64,000 bases of DNA, taken from the NCBI RefSeq assembly GCF_001274935.1, contig NZ_LILC01000011.1, forward strand, positions 124,705 to 188,704. Reading direction: 5' to 3'. Source of the DNA: Priestia koreensis. GTDB taxonomy: Bacteria > Bacillota > Bacilli > Bacillales > Bacillaceae_H. Positions 1 through 8,374 of the stretch are shown one piece after another (position 1 is the stretch's first letter; each line of letters begins with the position of its first letter). The notes below the pieces were generated by a model that did no database searches, had not been told where the DNA came from, and saw only the letters and a program-made list of their open reading frames with translations. The translations under genes and the position numbers were made by a program.

Positions 1-194
1 GGCACGCGATTGTAGAAGGTCGTCAATCAGCAAACTCGTTATACAATGAAAAACTTGCGACGTATACGAAAGATGATGAATTTGATCATAATGCAGCTGT
101 TGGTTTTATCTCTCTTTGGGGGCTTCCAACAAAAGTTCACAGCATGGTAAACAAGACAGAAGCGGTGAAGGATAACGAGAAGGTGACACTATGA
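1..194 (+). CDS. argG: Argininosuccinate synthase, C-terminal end (partial)
   Basis: This is the last 63 codons of an open frame that enters the window from the left. The protein end includes [13 protein letters not shown], which matches the well-conserved C-terminus of bacterial argininosuccinate synthase (citrulline + aspartate + ATP to argininosuccinate). The stop codon TGA overlaps the start of argH in an ATGA arrangement, so the two genes are translationally coupled and form the usual argGH operon for the last two steps of arginine synthesis. The catalytic N-terminal part lies outside the window. Identity is from recognised sequence plus context. Confidence 0.93.
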   Translation, partial: HAIVEGRQSANSLYNEKLATYTKDDEFDHNAAVGFISLWGLPTKVHSMVNKTEAVKDNEKVTL

Positions 195-1579
195 GCAAAT
201 TATGGGGAGGGCGTTTCACGAAACGCCCTGAACAATGGATCGACGAATTTGGTGCATCCATTGAATTCGATAAACAGCTAGTAGAAGAAGATATTGAGGG
301 AAGCCTAGCTCACGTGAAAATGCTTGCTAAATGTAACATTCTTTCACAAGAAGAGGCTGGAGAAATTCAAGCAGGTCTCACAACCTTATTAGATAAAGCG
401 AAGAAAAAAGAACTTTCGTTTTCTGCTCAATATGAAGATATTCATCTTAACATTGAAAAGTTACTAATTGATGAAATTGGGCCAGTAGGCGGTAAGCTTC
501 ATACAGGACGTAGCCGTAATGACCAAGTGGCGACAGACATGCATCTTTATTTGAAGAAGCATGTTCAGACGATTACAGGTCTTATTAAAGAGCTGCAAAA
601 TGTGCTAATTGTCAAAGCGGAAAAGCACGTGGAAACCGTGTTCCCAGGATACACACATTTACAGCGTGCCCAACCTGTTTCGTTTGCACATCATTTGTTG
701 GCGTATTTTTGGATGCTTCAACGTGACGTAGAACGATTTGAAGAATCACTAAAGCGTATTGACCTCTCTCCTTTAGGAGCGGGTGCACTAGCAGGTACGA
801 CATTTCCAATCGATCGTGAATACACGGCTGAACTGTTAGGGTTCTCCGGAATTTACGAAAATAGTATGGATGCTGTCAGCGACCGTGATTTTATTTTAGA
901 GTTTTTAAGTAATAGCTCGATGCTAATGATGCACCTGTCACGTTTTTGTGAGGAGCTTATTATTTGGTCGAGCCAAGAGTTTCAGTTTATTGAAATGGAT
1001 GATACGTATGCTACGGGAAGTAGCATCATGCCGCAAAAGAAAAATCCTGATATGGCTGAATTAATTCGTGGAAAAACGGGTCGCGTGTACGGTGAATTGT
1101 TTGGTTTGCTTACCGTATTAAAAGGCACACCTCTTGCATATAACAAAGACCTGCAAGAAGATAAGGAGGGAATGTTTGATACGGTTACAACCGTAGAAGG
1201 CAGCCTCACTATCTTCGCAGGTATGATTGAGACGATGACAGTTAAGGAACAACGTATGTCTCAAGCAACAAAGCAAGACTTCTCCAATGCAACGGAACTT
1301 GCGGATTATTTAGCAGCAAAAGGTATGCCGTTTAGACAGGCTCATGAAGTAGTAGGGAAGCTGGTTCTTACGTGTATTCAAAAAGGAATTTATTTAATGG
1401 ATCTATCTCTTGAAGAATATCAAGAAATGTCTTCATTATTCCAACAAGATATTTACGAGGTATTAGATCCATACAATGCTGTTAGTCGTCGTGATAGCGC
1501 AGGTGGCACTGGTTTCAAACAGGTCAAAAAAGCGATTCAAAAAGCAAAGGACTGTGTTCAGCAACCTATATTCGTTTAA
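191..1579 (+). CDS. argH: Argininosuccinate lyase
   Basis: The enzyme cleaves argininosuccinate to arginine and fumarate, the last step of arginine synthesis, in the cytoplasm. The 462-residue length is normal for the fumarase/aspartase superfamily. Visible landmarks are HTGRSRND near residue 104, [10 protein letters not shown] near 153 (with the conserved His), and the superfamily signature [12 protein letters not shown] near 276, which carries the catalytic serine loop. The ATG overlaps the argG stop by ATGA, and the SD-like GAGAAGG lies just upstream inside argG. A strong hairpin with a T-tract follows at 1581-1620, so the operon ends here. Nothing is unusual in the sequence. Confidence 0.97.
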   Translation: MSKLWGGRFTKRPEQWIDEFGASIEFDKQLVEEDIEGSLAHVKMLAKCNILSQEEAGEIQAGLTTLLDKAKKKELSFSAQYEDIHLNIEKLLIDEIGPVGGKLHTGRSRNDQVATDMHLYLKKHVQTITGLIKELQNVLIVKAEKHVETVFPGYTHLQRAQPVSFAHHLLAYFWMLQRDVERFEESLKRIDLSPLGAGALAGTTFPIDREYTAELLGFSGIYENSMDAVSDRDFILEFLSNSSMLMMHLSRFCEELIIWSSQEFQFIEMDDTYATGSSIMPQKKNPDMAELIRGKTGRVYGELFGLLTVLKGTPLAYNKDLQEDKEGMFDTVTTVEGSLTIFAGMIETMTVKEQRMSQATKQDFSNATELADYLAAKGMPFRQAHEVVGKLVLTCIQKGIYLMDLSLEEYQEMSSLFQQDIYEVLDPYNAVSRRDSAGGTGFKQVKKAIQKAKDCVQQPIFV

Positions 1580-1580
1580 A

Positions 1581-1620
1581 AGAGAAAGAATGAGCGATGC
1601 TCGTTCTTTCTCTTTTTTTT
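1581..1620 (+). terminator. Intrinsic terminator after argH
   Basis: The arm AGAGAAAGAATGA pairs with TCGTTCTTTCTCT across a short loop, and a run of eight Ts follows. Confidence 0.9.
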
Positions 1621-1680
1621 GTATAAAAATCCACAAATAGCAGAACATACAAAAGATTATTTGATAAAGGAGCGAGGAAC

Positions 1681-1842
1681 ATGAGCGAAAAGAAACGTCC
1701 ACAAAATCAATTTGAATACAACGAACAAGGTGACCAAGAAACGTCACAGCAAATTATGGATGCCTATTCAAGCGGTGTTGTAGGTGGAGAACATCCATCT
1801 CAAACGACACAAAGCACAAAAGATACGCAAGAAGAAATGTAA
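1681..1842 (+). CDS. Small hydrophilic protein of unknown function (53 aa)
   Basis: This is a short frame that begins with ATG, 8 bases after a good ribosome-binding site (AAAGGAGCGAGG), and ends just before its own terminator. The product is very polar, rich in Gln, Glu, Lys, Ser and Thr, has no membrane segment or cysteine, and contains a small central patch YSSGVVGGEHP. The composition resembles small spore-associated or disordered proteins of bacilli, but I do not recognise the family. The separate terminators on each side (1581-1620 and 1860-1886) suggest its own transcription unit, although no clear -35/-10 pair was found in the 60 bases upstream. I treat it as real because of the RBS and flanking terminators. 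Confidence 0.7.
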   Translation: MSEKKRPQNQFEYNEQGDQETSQQIMDAYSSGVVGGEHPSQTTQSTKDTQEEM

Positions 1843-1859
1843 TGTAACGAAGCAACCGA

Positions 1860-1886
1860 GGGCTTTTGTGAAAGCCCTTTTTGTTT
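1860..1886 (+). terminator. Intrinsic terminator after the 53-aa gene
   Basis: The stem GGGCTTT/AAAGCCC has a 4-nt loop and is followed by TTTTTGTTTT. Confidence 0.85.
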
Positions 1887-2030
1887 TGAGTTAAATCCCT
1901 TTAGAAAATTTATCCATCAAAAGCTTATGCGAGCGTTATATAAGAACAAAAAGGGAATAACTTATTGTATAAGGCACTTCCTTTCCATAAAAGTGAACGA
2001 ATACAAGTCATTTTCTTAGGAGGAATTTTG

Positions 2031-3152
2031 ATGAAGATCGGGGTCCCAAAAGAAATCAAAAACAATGAAAATCGTGTAGCCATTACGCCCGCAGGGGTTT
2101 TTCACTTTATAAATCAGGGACACGAGGTATTTGTTGAAAAAGGAGCGGGGATTGGATCGGGTTTTTTAGATGACCAATATGTACAGGCAGGGGCTCAGAT
2201 TGTAGAGCGAGCAGAAGAGGCTTGGGGACAGGAAATGGTCATGAAGGTAAAAGAGCCGCTTCCTGAAGAATACGGTTATTTCCGAGAAGGGTTAATTTTA
2301 TTTACATATCTACATTTAGCAGCGGAAGCTTCTCTTACAAAAGCGCTCACGGATGCGAAGGTTGTAGGCATTGCTTATGAAACGGTTCAGCTTCCTAACC
2401 GCTCACTGCCACTCCTAACACCGATGAGCGAGGTGGCAGGAAGAATGTCATCACAAATTGGCGCACAGTTTTTAGAAAAGCCCAAAGGTGGAAAAGGAAT
2501 TTTGCTAAGCGGAGTTTCTGGTGTACAGCGAGGAAAGGTAACGATTATTGGTGGCGGGGTAGCCGGAACAAACGCGGCGAAGATTGCGATTGGCCTTGGG
2601 GCAGACGTGACAATTATTGATTTAAATGTGGAACGTCTTCGTCAATTAGAAGATATTTTTGGAAAAGAGATCAAAACATTGATGTCGAATCCAATGAATA
2701 TTGCCGAAGCTGTTCAAGAATCTGATCTTGTCATTGGCGCAGTACTCATTCCAGGTGCAAAAGCACCAAAGCTCGTCACAGAAGAAATGATCAAAAGCAT
2801 GAAACCAGGCTCTGTTGTCGTGGATATTGCGATCGACCAAGGTGGTATTTTTGAGACGACTGACCGTATGACTACTCACGACAACCCTACGTACACAAAG
2901 CATGATGTGCTTCATTATGCCGTAGCAAATATGCCTGGAGCTGTCCCGCGCACTTCAACGATGGCGCTGACGAATGTGACGGTTCCGTATGCGGTTGATA
3001 TTGCCAACAAAGGTTATGTTAAAGCGTGTGTCCAAAACGAAGCCCTGCTAAAAGGCATTAACACGCTTCAGGGATTTGTGACGTATGCGGCGGTGGCAGA
3101 TGCGCACGGTCTTGTTTATTCAGATGCACATACTCTTTTAAAGCAGGCATAG
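2031..3152 (+). CDS. ald: Alanine dehydrogenase
   Basis: The enzyme is NAD-dependent and converts L-alanine to pyruvate and ammonia; in bacilli it serves alanine catabolism and sporulation. The start is the ATG at 2031, seven bases after AGGAGG; an in-frame extension back to 1965 lacks an RBS and is not family-like. The 373-residue product shows the conserved Arg15, Lys74 and His95 (TYLHLA) of the substrate site, and the Rossmann [10 protein letters not shown] loop near residue 174. It stands alone between two terminators, as ald does in other bacilli. In B. subtilis it is alanine-induced through AdeR, but no adeR lies nearby here. Confidence 0.96.
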   Translation: MKIGVPKEIKNNENRVAITPAGVFHFINQGHEVFVEKGAGIGSGFLDDQYVQAGAQIVERAEEAWGQEMVMKVKEPLPEEYGYFREGLILFTYLHLAAEASLTKALTDAKVVGIAYETVQLPNRSLPLLTPMSEVAGRMSSQIGAQFLEKPKGGKGILLSGVSGVQRGKVTIIGGGVAGTNAAKIAIGLGADVTIIDLNVERLRQLEDIFGKEIKTLMSNPMNIAEAVQESDLVIGAVLIPGAKAPKLVTEEMIKSMKPGSVVVDIAIDQGGIFETTDRMTTHDNPTYTKHDVLHYAVANMPGAVPRTSTMALTNVTVPYAVDIANKGYVKACVQNEALLKGINTLQGFVTYAAVADAHGLVYSDAHTLLKQA

Positions 3153-3192
3153 ATACAATAGCTTTTACGCGCAGGAATTAATGAAATCACTA

Positions 3193-3226
3193 AGAGGTTA
3201 AAAATAGAGATTTTAACCTCTTTTTT
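3193..3226 (+). terminator. Intrinsic terminator after ald
   Basis: AGAGGTTAAAA pairs with TTTTAACCTCT and is followed by six Ts. Confidence 0.88.
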
Positions 3227-3306
3227 GTATGATTACATAAGAGGCGTAATGGGTAGTTTAGTACATATGCCTAAAATGAAAGTTTTTAAAAAAAGGAGCG
3301 TTACAT

Positions 3307-3990
3307 ATGAAAATTTCGTTTCATGGTCATTCCGTTGTCAAAATTCAAACAGGTGGGAAAACGATTCTAATTGATCCTTTTATTAACGGTAATTCTACAA
3401 CTGATTTAAAGGCTGACGAGGTAGAGGCTGATTACATCATTTTATCTCACGGTCATAATGATCATGTAGGTGACACGGTGGAAATTGCAAAACGCAGTAA
3501 TGCAACGGTAATTGGAACAGCTGAAATCGCGACATACTTTGGCTGGAAAGGATTAAATACTCATCCTCTTAATATCGGTGGTTCATTCAAATTTGATTTT
3601 GGTACCGTGAAGCTGACGCAGGCATTCCATAGCTCTAGCTATACGGATGAAGAGTCACAGCAGCTTATTTACATGGGTATGCCAGCTGGAATTCTACTAA
3701 AAATCGAAGGTAAAACGATTTATCATGCGGCAGATACGTCTCTTTACTCAGATATGAAGCTACTAAAGGAATTTGAAAACATCGATTTAGCTTTTCTACC
3801 AATCGGAGATAACTTCACGATGGGACCAGACGACGCACTTGTGGCGGCGGAATGGATCGGAGCGAAAATGGTCGTTCCTGTTCATTACAACACGTTCCCA
3901 GTAATTGAACAAGATCCACATGATTTTGTCTCACGTTTAAAAAGTGCAGAAGGACGGGTTCTTACTCCAGGAGAAGAAATCGAATTATAA
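3307..3990 (+). CDS. ytkL: Metallo-beta-lactamase-fold hydrolase, UPF0173/YtkL family
   Basis: This 227-residue protein has the metallo-beta-lactamase fold motif HGHNDHVGD at residues 48-56, which binds two metal ions, and later family motifs including HAADTS and PVHYNTFP. It belongs to the UPF0173 group of predicted metal-dependent hydrolases, conserved in Firmicutes and archaea, whose physiological substrate is not settled. The start is supported by AAAAAGGAGCG eight bases upstream. It is monocistronic, with terminators before and after it. The position next to ytoI and nrnA is the same as in B. subtilis. I assign the family with confidence but not a reaction. Confidence 0.92.
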   Translation: MKISFHGHSVVKIQTGGKTILIDPFINGNSTTDLKADEVEADYIILSHGHNDHVGDTVEIAKRSNATVIGTAEIATYFGWKGLNTHPLNIGGSFKFDFGTVKLTQAFHSSSYTDEESQQLIYMGMPAGILLKIEGKTIYHAADTSLYSDMKLLKEFENIDLAFLPIGDNFTMGPDDALVAAEWIGAKMVVPVHYNTFPVIEQDPHDFVSRLKSAEGRVLTPGEEIEL

Positions 3991-4000
3991 TACCATATGT

Positions 4001-4037
4001 AAAAAGGCACGGGAGAATCTTCTCGTGTCTTTTTTGT
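4001..4037 (+). terminator. Intrinsic terminator after ytkL
   Basis: The arm GGCACGGGAGA pairs with TTCTCGTGTC (one G-U pair), flanked by A and T runs, so it may work in both directions. Confidence 0.85.
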
Positions 4038-4126
4038 ATGAGAGCTGAATATAAATAGTAGTAAGCATCTCTTTGTGAACATTGGCTTTTAGAAGAGGTG
4101 AATTTACGAGAAGGGCAGGAGTTGGC

Positions 4127-4363
4127 GTGAAGCAAAAAGAACAAGTGTCACTACTTTTATGCGGGGTTATGCTGTACTACGCAGTACCGAGAATTCAACT
4201 AAACACGGAAAGTGTACAAGGAGTCTTCGGATTATCATGGATGCTGCTTGCACTTTTGGTGATTGGAGGGAACGTCTCCTCCCTACTGTACCGTCGTCCA
4301 CAGATTGCTAGAACGAAAGCGAAACGTACAGGTAAGCGAGTAATCAGACAGCGAGGACAATAA
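4127..4363 (+). CDS. Small membrane protein of unknown function (78 aa)
   Basis: I take the start as GTG 4127, six bases after GGCAGGAG; the longer frame from 4082 has no RBS at its ATG. The product has two hydrophobic stretches (about residues 7-17 and 29-47, the latter GLSWMLLALLVIGGNVSSLL) and ends in a strongly basic tail (RRPQIARTKAKRTGKR...). It is likely a small inner-membrane protein with a positively charged cytoplasmic end. I do not recognise a family. It lies between ytkL and ytoI, and a good promoter for ytoI begins just after it, so it is not clearly in an operon with either. Confidence 0.6.
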   Translation: MKQKEQVSLLLCGVMLYYAVPRIQLNTESVQGVFGLSWMLLALLVIGGNVSSLLYRRPQIARTKAKRTGKRVIRQRGQ

Positions 4364-4380
4364 AGTACGGACAGCAGAAA

Positions 4381-4409
4381 TTGAAAAGGTTTACTCTCAC
4401 CCTTATAAT
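4381..4409 (+). promoter_or_regulatory. SigA-type promoter of ytoI
   Basis: TTGAAA (4381-4386) and TATAAT (4404-4409) are separated by exactly 17 bases; the ytoI start lies 73 bases downstream. Confidence 0.75.
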
Positions 4410-4481
4410 AGGTAATAGTAGAGAAAGAAGGACGTAAGAGAAAAGACATCTACAAAAGTGAAAATAAAAGGGTGAACTATT

Positions 4482-5798
4482 TTGGCTACAAAGCATGAAC
4501 AAATACTGCAACACATTGACTCGCTACCGATTGGGGAAAAAATTTCTGTTCGTCAAGTAGCAAAAGTGCTTGGAGTAAGTGAAGGTACGGCTTATCGCGC
4601 CATTAAGGATGCGGAGAACAAAGGATATGTCTCAACGATCGAACGAGTAGGGACGATACGAATTGAGCGCAAGAAAAAAGAAAATATTGAAAAGCTAACT
4701 TATGCAGAAGTTGTCAATATTGTGGATGGACAAGTGCTAGGTGGACGTGAAGGCTTGCATAAAACGCTGAATAAATTTGTCATTGGGGCAATGAAGCTAG
4801 AAGCCATGATGCGCTATACGGAAGCAGGGAATCTACTGATTGTTGGTAACCGGACGCAGGCACATGAGCTTGCATTGGAAACGGGAGCTGCGGTTCTAAT
4901 TACAGGTGGATTTGATACAGATGAACGTGTGAAGAGATTAGCAGATGAGCATAAGCTTCCAATCATCTCGACAACCTACGATACGTTCACGGTTGCTACT
5001 ATGATCAACCGTGCGATTTATGATCAGCTGATTAAGAAGGAGATTGTACTCGTTGAAGATATTTTAACACCGGTATCGGACACCGTTTTTTTGAATACGC
5101 AAGATACCATTAGTAAATGGTACGACTGCAATGAGGAAACAAAGCACAGTCGTTTCCCAGTTGTGGATCAGAACTTAAAAGTACATGGAATGGTAACTTC
5201 AAAAGACGTAATGGGATTTGACCCTGCACTCGCAATCGAAAAAGTAATGACAAAAAATCCACTTGTTGTTCACCGAAAGACGTCGGTTGCTTCCTCTGCT
5301 CATATGATGGTATGGGAAGGAATTGAGGTACTACCTGTAGTAGATGACAACCACCGACTAGAGGGGATCATTAGCAGACAGGACGTACTAAAGGCACTGC
5401 AAATGATTCAGCGTCAGCCGCAGGTCGGGGAAACGATTGATGATATTGTGACCAATCAGTTCGTTGATATTACCGAAGCAAAAGGAGAGGCGTATTATCA
5501 ATGTGAAGTTACCCCACAAATGACGAATTATATGGGGACGATCTCGTATGGGGTTTTTACCACTGTTGTAACGGAAGCAGCAAATCGCGTTCTGCGTTTT
5601 TATAAAAAGGGAGATTTAGTCATTGAAAATGTGACGATCTACTTTATTAAGCCGGTGCAAATTGATAGTACGCTTGAAGTTCATCCGAAGCTCCTCGAAC
5701 TCGGACGAAAATCAGGTAAAATCGATGTAGAAGTCTTTAATGAGGGTGTGCTTGTCGGAAAGGCGCTGATGATGGCACAACTTTTAGACCGCACATAA
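4482..5798 (+). CDS. ytoI: DRTGG/CBS/hotdog-domain regulator-like protein YtoI
   Basis: This is a four-part protein of 438 residues. Residues 1-60 form a winged-helix-like HTH (VRQVAKVLGVSEGTAYRAIKDAENKG). A DRTGG domain follows to about 190, then a pair of CBS domains (about 190-305), and a C-terminal MaoC-like hotdog domain (about 330-435). CBS pairs usually bind adenosine nucleotides, and the hotdog part resembles acyl-CoA thioesterases, so a nucleotide- or acyl-CoA-sensing regulator is likely, but the target is unknown. The start is TTG 4482 (TTGGCTACAAAGCATG), nine bases after the SD-like AAAGGGTG. The promoter is at 4381-4409. The domain order matches YtoI of other bacilli. Confidence 0.9.
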   Translation: MATKHEQILQHIDSLPIGEKISVRQVAKVLGVSEGTAYRAIKDAENKGYVSTIERVGTIRIERKKKENIEKLTYAEVVNIVDGQVLGGREGLHKTLNKFVIGAMKLEAMMRYTEAGNLLIVGNRTQAHELALETGAAVLITGGFDTDERVKRLADEHKLPIISTTYDTFTVATMINRAIYDQLIKKEIVLVEDILTPVSDTVFLNTQDTISKWYDCNEETKHSRFPVVDQNLKVHGMVTSKDVMGFDPALAIEKVMTKNPLVVHRKTSVASSAHMMVWEGIEVLPVVDDNHRLEGIISRQDVLKALQMIQRQPQVGETIDDIVTNQFVDITEAKGEAYYQCEVTPQMTNYMGTISYGVFTTVVTEAANRVLRFYKKGDLVIENVTIYFIKPVQIDSTLEVHPKLLELGRKSGKIDVEVFNEGVLVGKALMMAQLLDRT

Positions 5799-5803
5799 GA
5801 AAC

Positions 5804-5838
5804 AAGCGACCTCTCTAGTTGATTAAGGTCGCTTTTTC
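5804..5838. terminator. Bidirectional terminator between ytoI and ytpI
   Basis: AAGCGACCT pairs with AGGTCGCTT, with a T-run on the plus side and an A-run on the other; the two genes converge here. Confidence 0.8.
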
Positions 5839-5871
5839 CTATGTTTTTTTCTTGCAAAATGGTTGTGGTTC

Positions 5872-6165
5872 TCATTTTCCCGCTTCTTTTAGAGCAAGTG
5901 GCAAATAGTATTTATAAGCACGGATGCCTGCCCACATGCTTCCACCGCCGACAAGGAGAAAGAGAATTCCTACGCCGATTGTAAGAGGCATGCTAGCGGT
6001 AATAAGTTGGTTAACGCCAAACATAAAAACAAAGAAACCTAATGCAATGCTGGATTTGGCTGACAGCCACTGTTTTTCCATCGGTTTTTTACATTGAAAA
6101 TACTTTGCTTTGTAAAACAAATAAACACCAAGAGAGGCAATAATTAAGACCGCAAATACTAACAT
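5872..6165 (-). CDS. ytpI: YtpI-family membrane protein
   Basis: This 97-residue protein has three predicted membrane segments (about residues 1-18, 40-58 and 63-83) and belongs to the YtpI-like family found only in bacilli; its function is unknown. The start ATG at 6165 follows GGAGGAGTGCC. It is transcribed against ytoI and nrnA, between a shared terminator and a divergent intergenic region. The position beside ytoI is conserved, which supports the name. Confidence 0.85.
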   Translation of the reverse strand: MLVFAVLIIASLGVYLFYKAKYFQCKKPMEKQWLSAKSSIALGFFVFMFGVNQLITASMPLTIGVGILFLLVGGGSMWAGIRAYKYYLPLALKEAGK

Positions 6166-6356
6166 GGCACTCCTCCATTTTTTAGCAATAGCGTTTTCTT
6201 TTATTGTAGCGAAAATTACTAGAATCTTCTATACTTTAAGAAACTTCTCTTTAACAAAATGGTTTTTTTATGATTAAATAAAGAAAAACTTGCCGCTTTG
6301 TATTTGGCTGGTGCCATTGCTTGTTTGAAAAAAGCTCAACATTAAGGGAGATACAT

Positions 6357-7289
6357 ATGAACGATCAACTATTATCGATTATGAAAGAATTTGATACGAT
6401 TATTATTCATCGCCACGTGCGACCAGATCCGGACGCTTACGGTTCACAGTGTGGATTAGCTGAAATTCTAAAAGCTTCTTTCCCACAAAAAAATATTTAT
6501 ACCGTAGGAAAAGAAGAACCTACGTTACATTTTTTATATCGAATGGATGAAATCCCAGATGACGTATACGACGAGGCTCTTGTTATTGTATGCGACACAG
6601 CTAATCAAGAGCGCGTTTGTGACCAGCGATATAAGAACGGAAAGTATTTAATTAAAATTGACCATCATCCGAACGAAGATCCGTATGGTGATAAGCTGAA
6701 AGTTGATACATCGGCTAGCTCAACGAGTGAAATGATCTACGAATTTTATTTAGAGAATAAAGATCAGCTTACTTTGAGTGATCGAGGTGCACAGCTAATC
6801 TTTGCTGGAATGGTAGGGGACACAGGACGCTTTTTATTTCCAAGCACGAAGCCTAAAACAATGCGATATGCAAGCGAATTAATGGAGTATGATTTTAAAA
6901 TTCAAGACTTATATGATCAGCTGTACCGAACAAAGCGTAATCTTGCACATTTACAGGGGCACATCTTGCAACACTTTGTGCTAGAGCCATCAGGAGTAGG
7001 ACATATGATTGTGACTCAAGATATGCTGAAACGCTACGAAGTAACGGCTGGTGAAGCATCACAGCTCGTCAGTATTCTTGGAAACATTGAGGGAATGAAA
7101 GCGTGGGTATTCTTCGTTGAAGAAGAGAACTTAATTCGTGTGCGCCTACGTTCAAAAGGGCCAGTTATTAATCAGATTGCACGCAAATACAAAGGGGGAG
7201 GGCACCCACTTGCAGCTGGTGCCTCGATCTATTCATGGGATGAGGTTACCCCGATGCTAAAAGATTTGGAAGCTTTGTGCGCGGAATAG
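6357..7289 (+). CDS. nrnA: NanoRNase / pAp phosphatase, DHH-DHHA1 family
   Basis: The bifunctional enzyme degrades oligoribonucleotides of 2-5 nt and dephosphorylates 3'-phosphoadenosine 5'-phosphate (pAp). The start is ATG 6357 after AAGGGAGA; an in-frame extension to 6321 lacks an RBS. The 310-residue product has the DHH metal motifs HRHVRPDPDAYGSQ (His20, Asp24, Asp26), a CDTANQ segment near residue 81 and IDHHPNED near 102, then the DHHA1 nucleic-acid-binding end with GGGHPLAAGA. The length matches B. subtilis NrnA (about 313). It is followed by a bidirectional terminator shared with ytrI. Confidence 0.95.
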   Translation: MNDQLLSIMKEFDTIIIHRHVRPDPDAYGSQCGLAEILKASFPQKNIYTVGKEEPTLHFLYRMDEIPDDVYDEALVIVCDTANQERVCDQRYKNGKYLIKIDHHPNEDPYGDKLKVDTSASSTSEMIYEFYLENKDQLTLSDRGAQLIFAGMVGDTGRFLFPSTKPKTMRYASELMEYDFKIQDLYDQLYRTKRNLAHLQGHILQHFVLEPSGVGHMIVTQDMLKRYEVTAGEASQLVSILGNIEGMKAWVFFVEEENLIRVRLRSKGPVINQIARKYKGGGHPLAAGASIYSWDEVTPMLKDLEALCAE

Positions 7290-7311
7290 AGCATGGAAAC
7301 GCAACAAACGT

Positions 7312-7345
7312 AAAAAAGAGCCATTCGTGTAAATGGCTCTTTTTT
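7312..7345. terminator. Bidirectional terminator between nrnA and ytrI
   Basis: AAAAAAGAGCCATT pairs with AATGGCTCTTTTTT around a short loop; the symmetric A and T runs serve both converging genes. Confidence 0.88.
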
Positions 7346-7862
7346 ACATATCATTTTTAGCGCTTTTGATTTTAAGCTCAATGGAAAGCGTTGTATAAAA
7401 CAGAACCTGATGCACCTCTACTGTGTACTTCATTTTATTAATTTCATAGTTTTTGTTTTCAATCGCTTTTTTTAATAAATCTTTCGTTTTGTATACATCA
7501 TAGATATCCTTTGAAACGAGATGTTCAATTTCTTCTTTTACACCTTCTTGAATCAAATAAGAAGAGTAGGAGTCTAGCTTGTAACGTTCTCCGTTAATAA
7601 TTTTCACTTTAATTGCTTGCACCATTAAATCATGTTCTTTTTCTTTATTGAGCTCCTCGATGTTGTTCTTCCATAGAGCAATTTCTTGACTAAGATTTTC
7701 AATCTGATTTTTTTGTTTAACAATCGTTTTAATTTGTTGATCTTGGAGAATTCCGTAAATCATGAGAAAAACACCCCAACTAATAAGAGCACCTATAAAT
7801 AAACCGGCAAAAAAACGCTGCCACCCAGGAGATTTATATTGGTTGGCATCTGGCATTCTCAT
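7344..7862 (-). CDS. ytrI: Sporulation membrane protein YtrI
   Basis: This 172-residue protein has one N-terminal membrane segment (FFAGLFIGALISWGVFLMIYG, about residues 17-37), then a coiled-coil-like stretch (QQIKTIVKQKNQIENLSQEI...) and a C-terminal domain outside or inside the membrane. In B. subtilis ytrH and ytrI are needed for full sporulation. I chose the start at 7862, where ATG overlaps the ytrH stop in an ATGA arrangement; the longer frame from 7889 would run back into ytrH. GGAG lies 11 bases upstream. The pair is therefore an operon with translational coupling. Confidence 0.88.
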   Translation of the reverse strand: MRMPDANQYKSPGWQRFFAGLFIGALISWGVFLMIYGILQDQQIKTIVKQKNQIENLSQEIALWKNNIEELNKEKEHDLMVQAIKVKIINGERYKLDSYSSYLIQEGVKEEIEHLVSKDIYDVYKTKDLLKKAIENKNYEINKMKYTVEVHQVLFYTTLSIELKIKSAKNDM

Positions 7863-8194
7863 GAATGGATGTACTCCTGTGTAAACCATTTAATAATAAG
7901 GGCACCAGTCTGGGCGCCTCCCATAGCGGAAAGAATAAATAAAATTTGTTTCACGACATCTTTTGTGGCACCTTCAAAAATTCCTCGTTCAAAACTGTAG
8001 AAGGTATCAAATGTTCCTCCAATAGCAGCAACGAGTGCCCAAATTCGTAGATTGCTAGAGAGTGTGTACATGTAATAAAGGGGAGGTTTTTTAATTAAAA
8101 AAGCTCCAAATGCTCCAACGAACGAGCCCCCTATAATAACGCCTAATGCAATAAAATAACTTAAAATAAATAAGGACATAAAGTCATCTTTCAC
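7859..8194 (-). CDS. ytrH: Sporulation membrane protein YtrH
   Basis: This 111-residue integral membrane protein has three hydrophobic segments (about residues 6-32, 43-60 and 78-100) and is the YtrH partner of YtrI. The start is GTG 8194, ten bases after AAGGAGTG; an ATG six codons later is possible. In B. subtilis the pair is expressed in the mother cell during sporulation; no convincing sigma-E promoter could be picked by eye in the upstream 80 bases. The gene is divergent from dnaE, as in other bacilli. Confidence 0.87.
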   Translation of the reverse strand: MKDDFMSLFILSYFIALGVIIGGSFVGAFGAFLIKKPPLYYMYTLSSNLRIWALVAAIGGTFDTFYSFERGIFEGATKDVVKQILFILSAMGGAQTGALIIKWFTQEYIHS

Positions 8195-8281
8195 TTCGTG
8201 TGTTCACTCCTTCTTTTTAACATACTAGATTTACTTTATAAGCAGAAGGTGATTGATGTGCTAGTCTCTTTACATATATAT

Positions 8282-8335
8282 GGACAAACTAAAAGAGATA
8301 TGTAATTTGTCTGTTTGTCCCACAAAATTTATAAT
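8282..8335 (+). promoter_or_regulatory. dnaE promoter with overlapping inverted repeat
   Basis: TTGTCT (8307-8312) and TATAAT (8330-8335) are 17 bases apart, giving a leader of about 33 nt before the ATG at 8375. A perfect 8-bp inverted repeat, GGACAAAC at 8282-8289 and GTTTGTCC at 8313-8320, brackets the -35 box. It is not a LexA-type box. The promoter is well supported; the operator role is inferred. Confidence 0.65.
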
Positions 8336-8374
8336 GAAAATAAGAAAATTTATGTGGTAAGGGTGGGAATGAAC

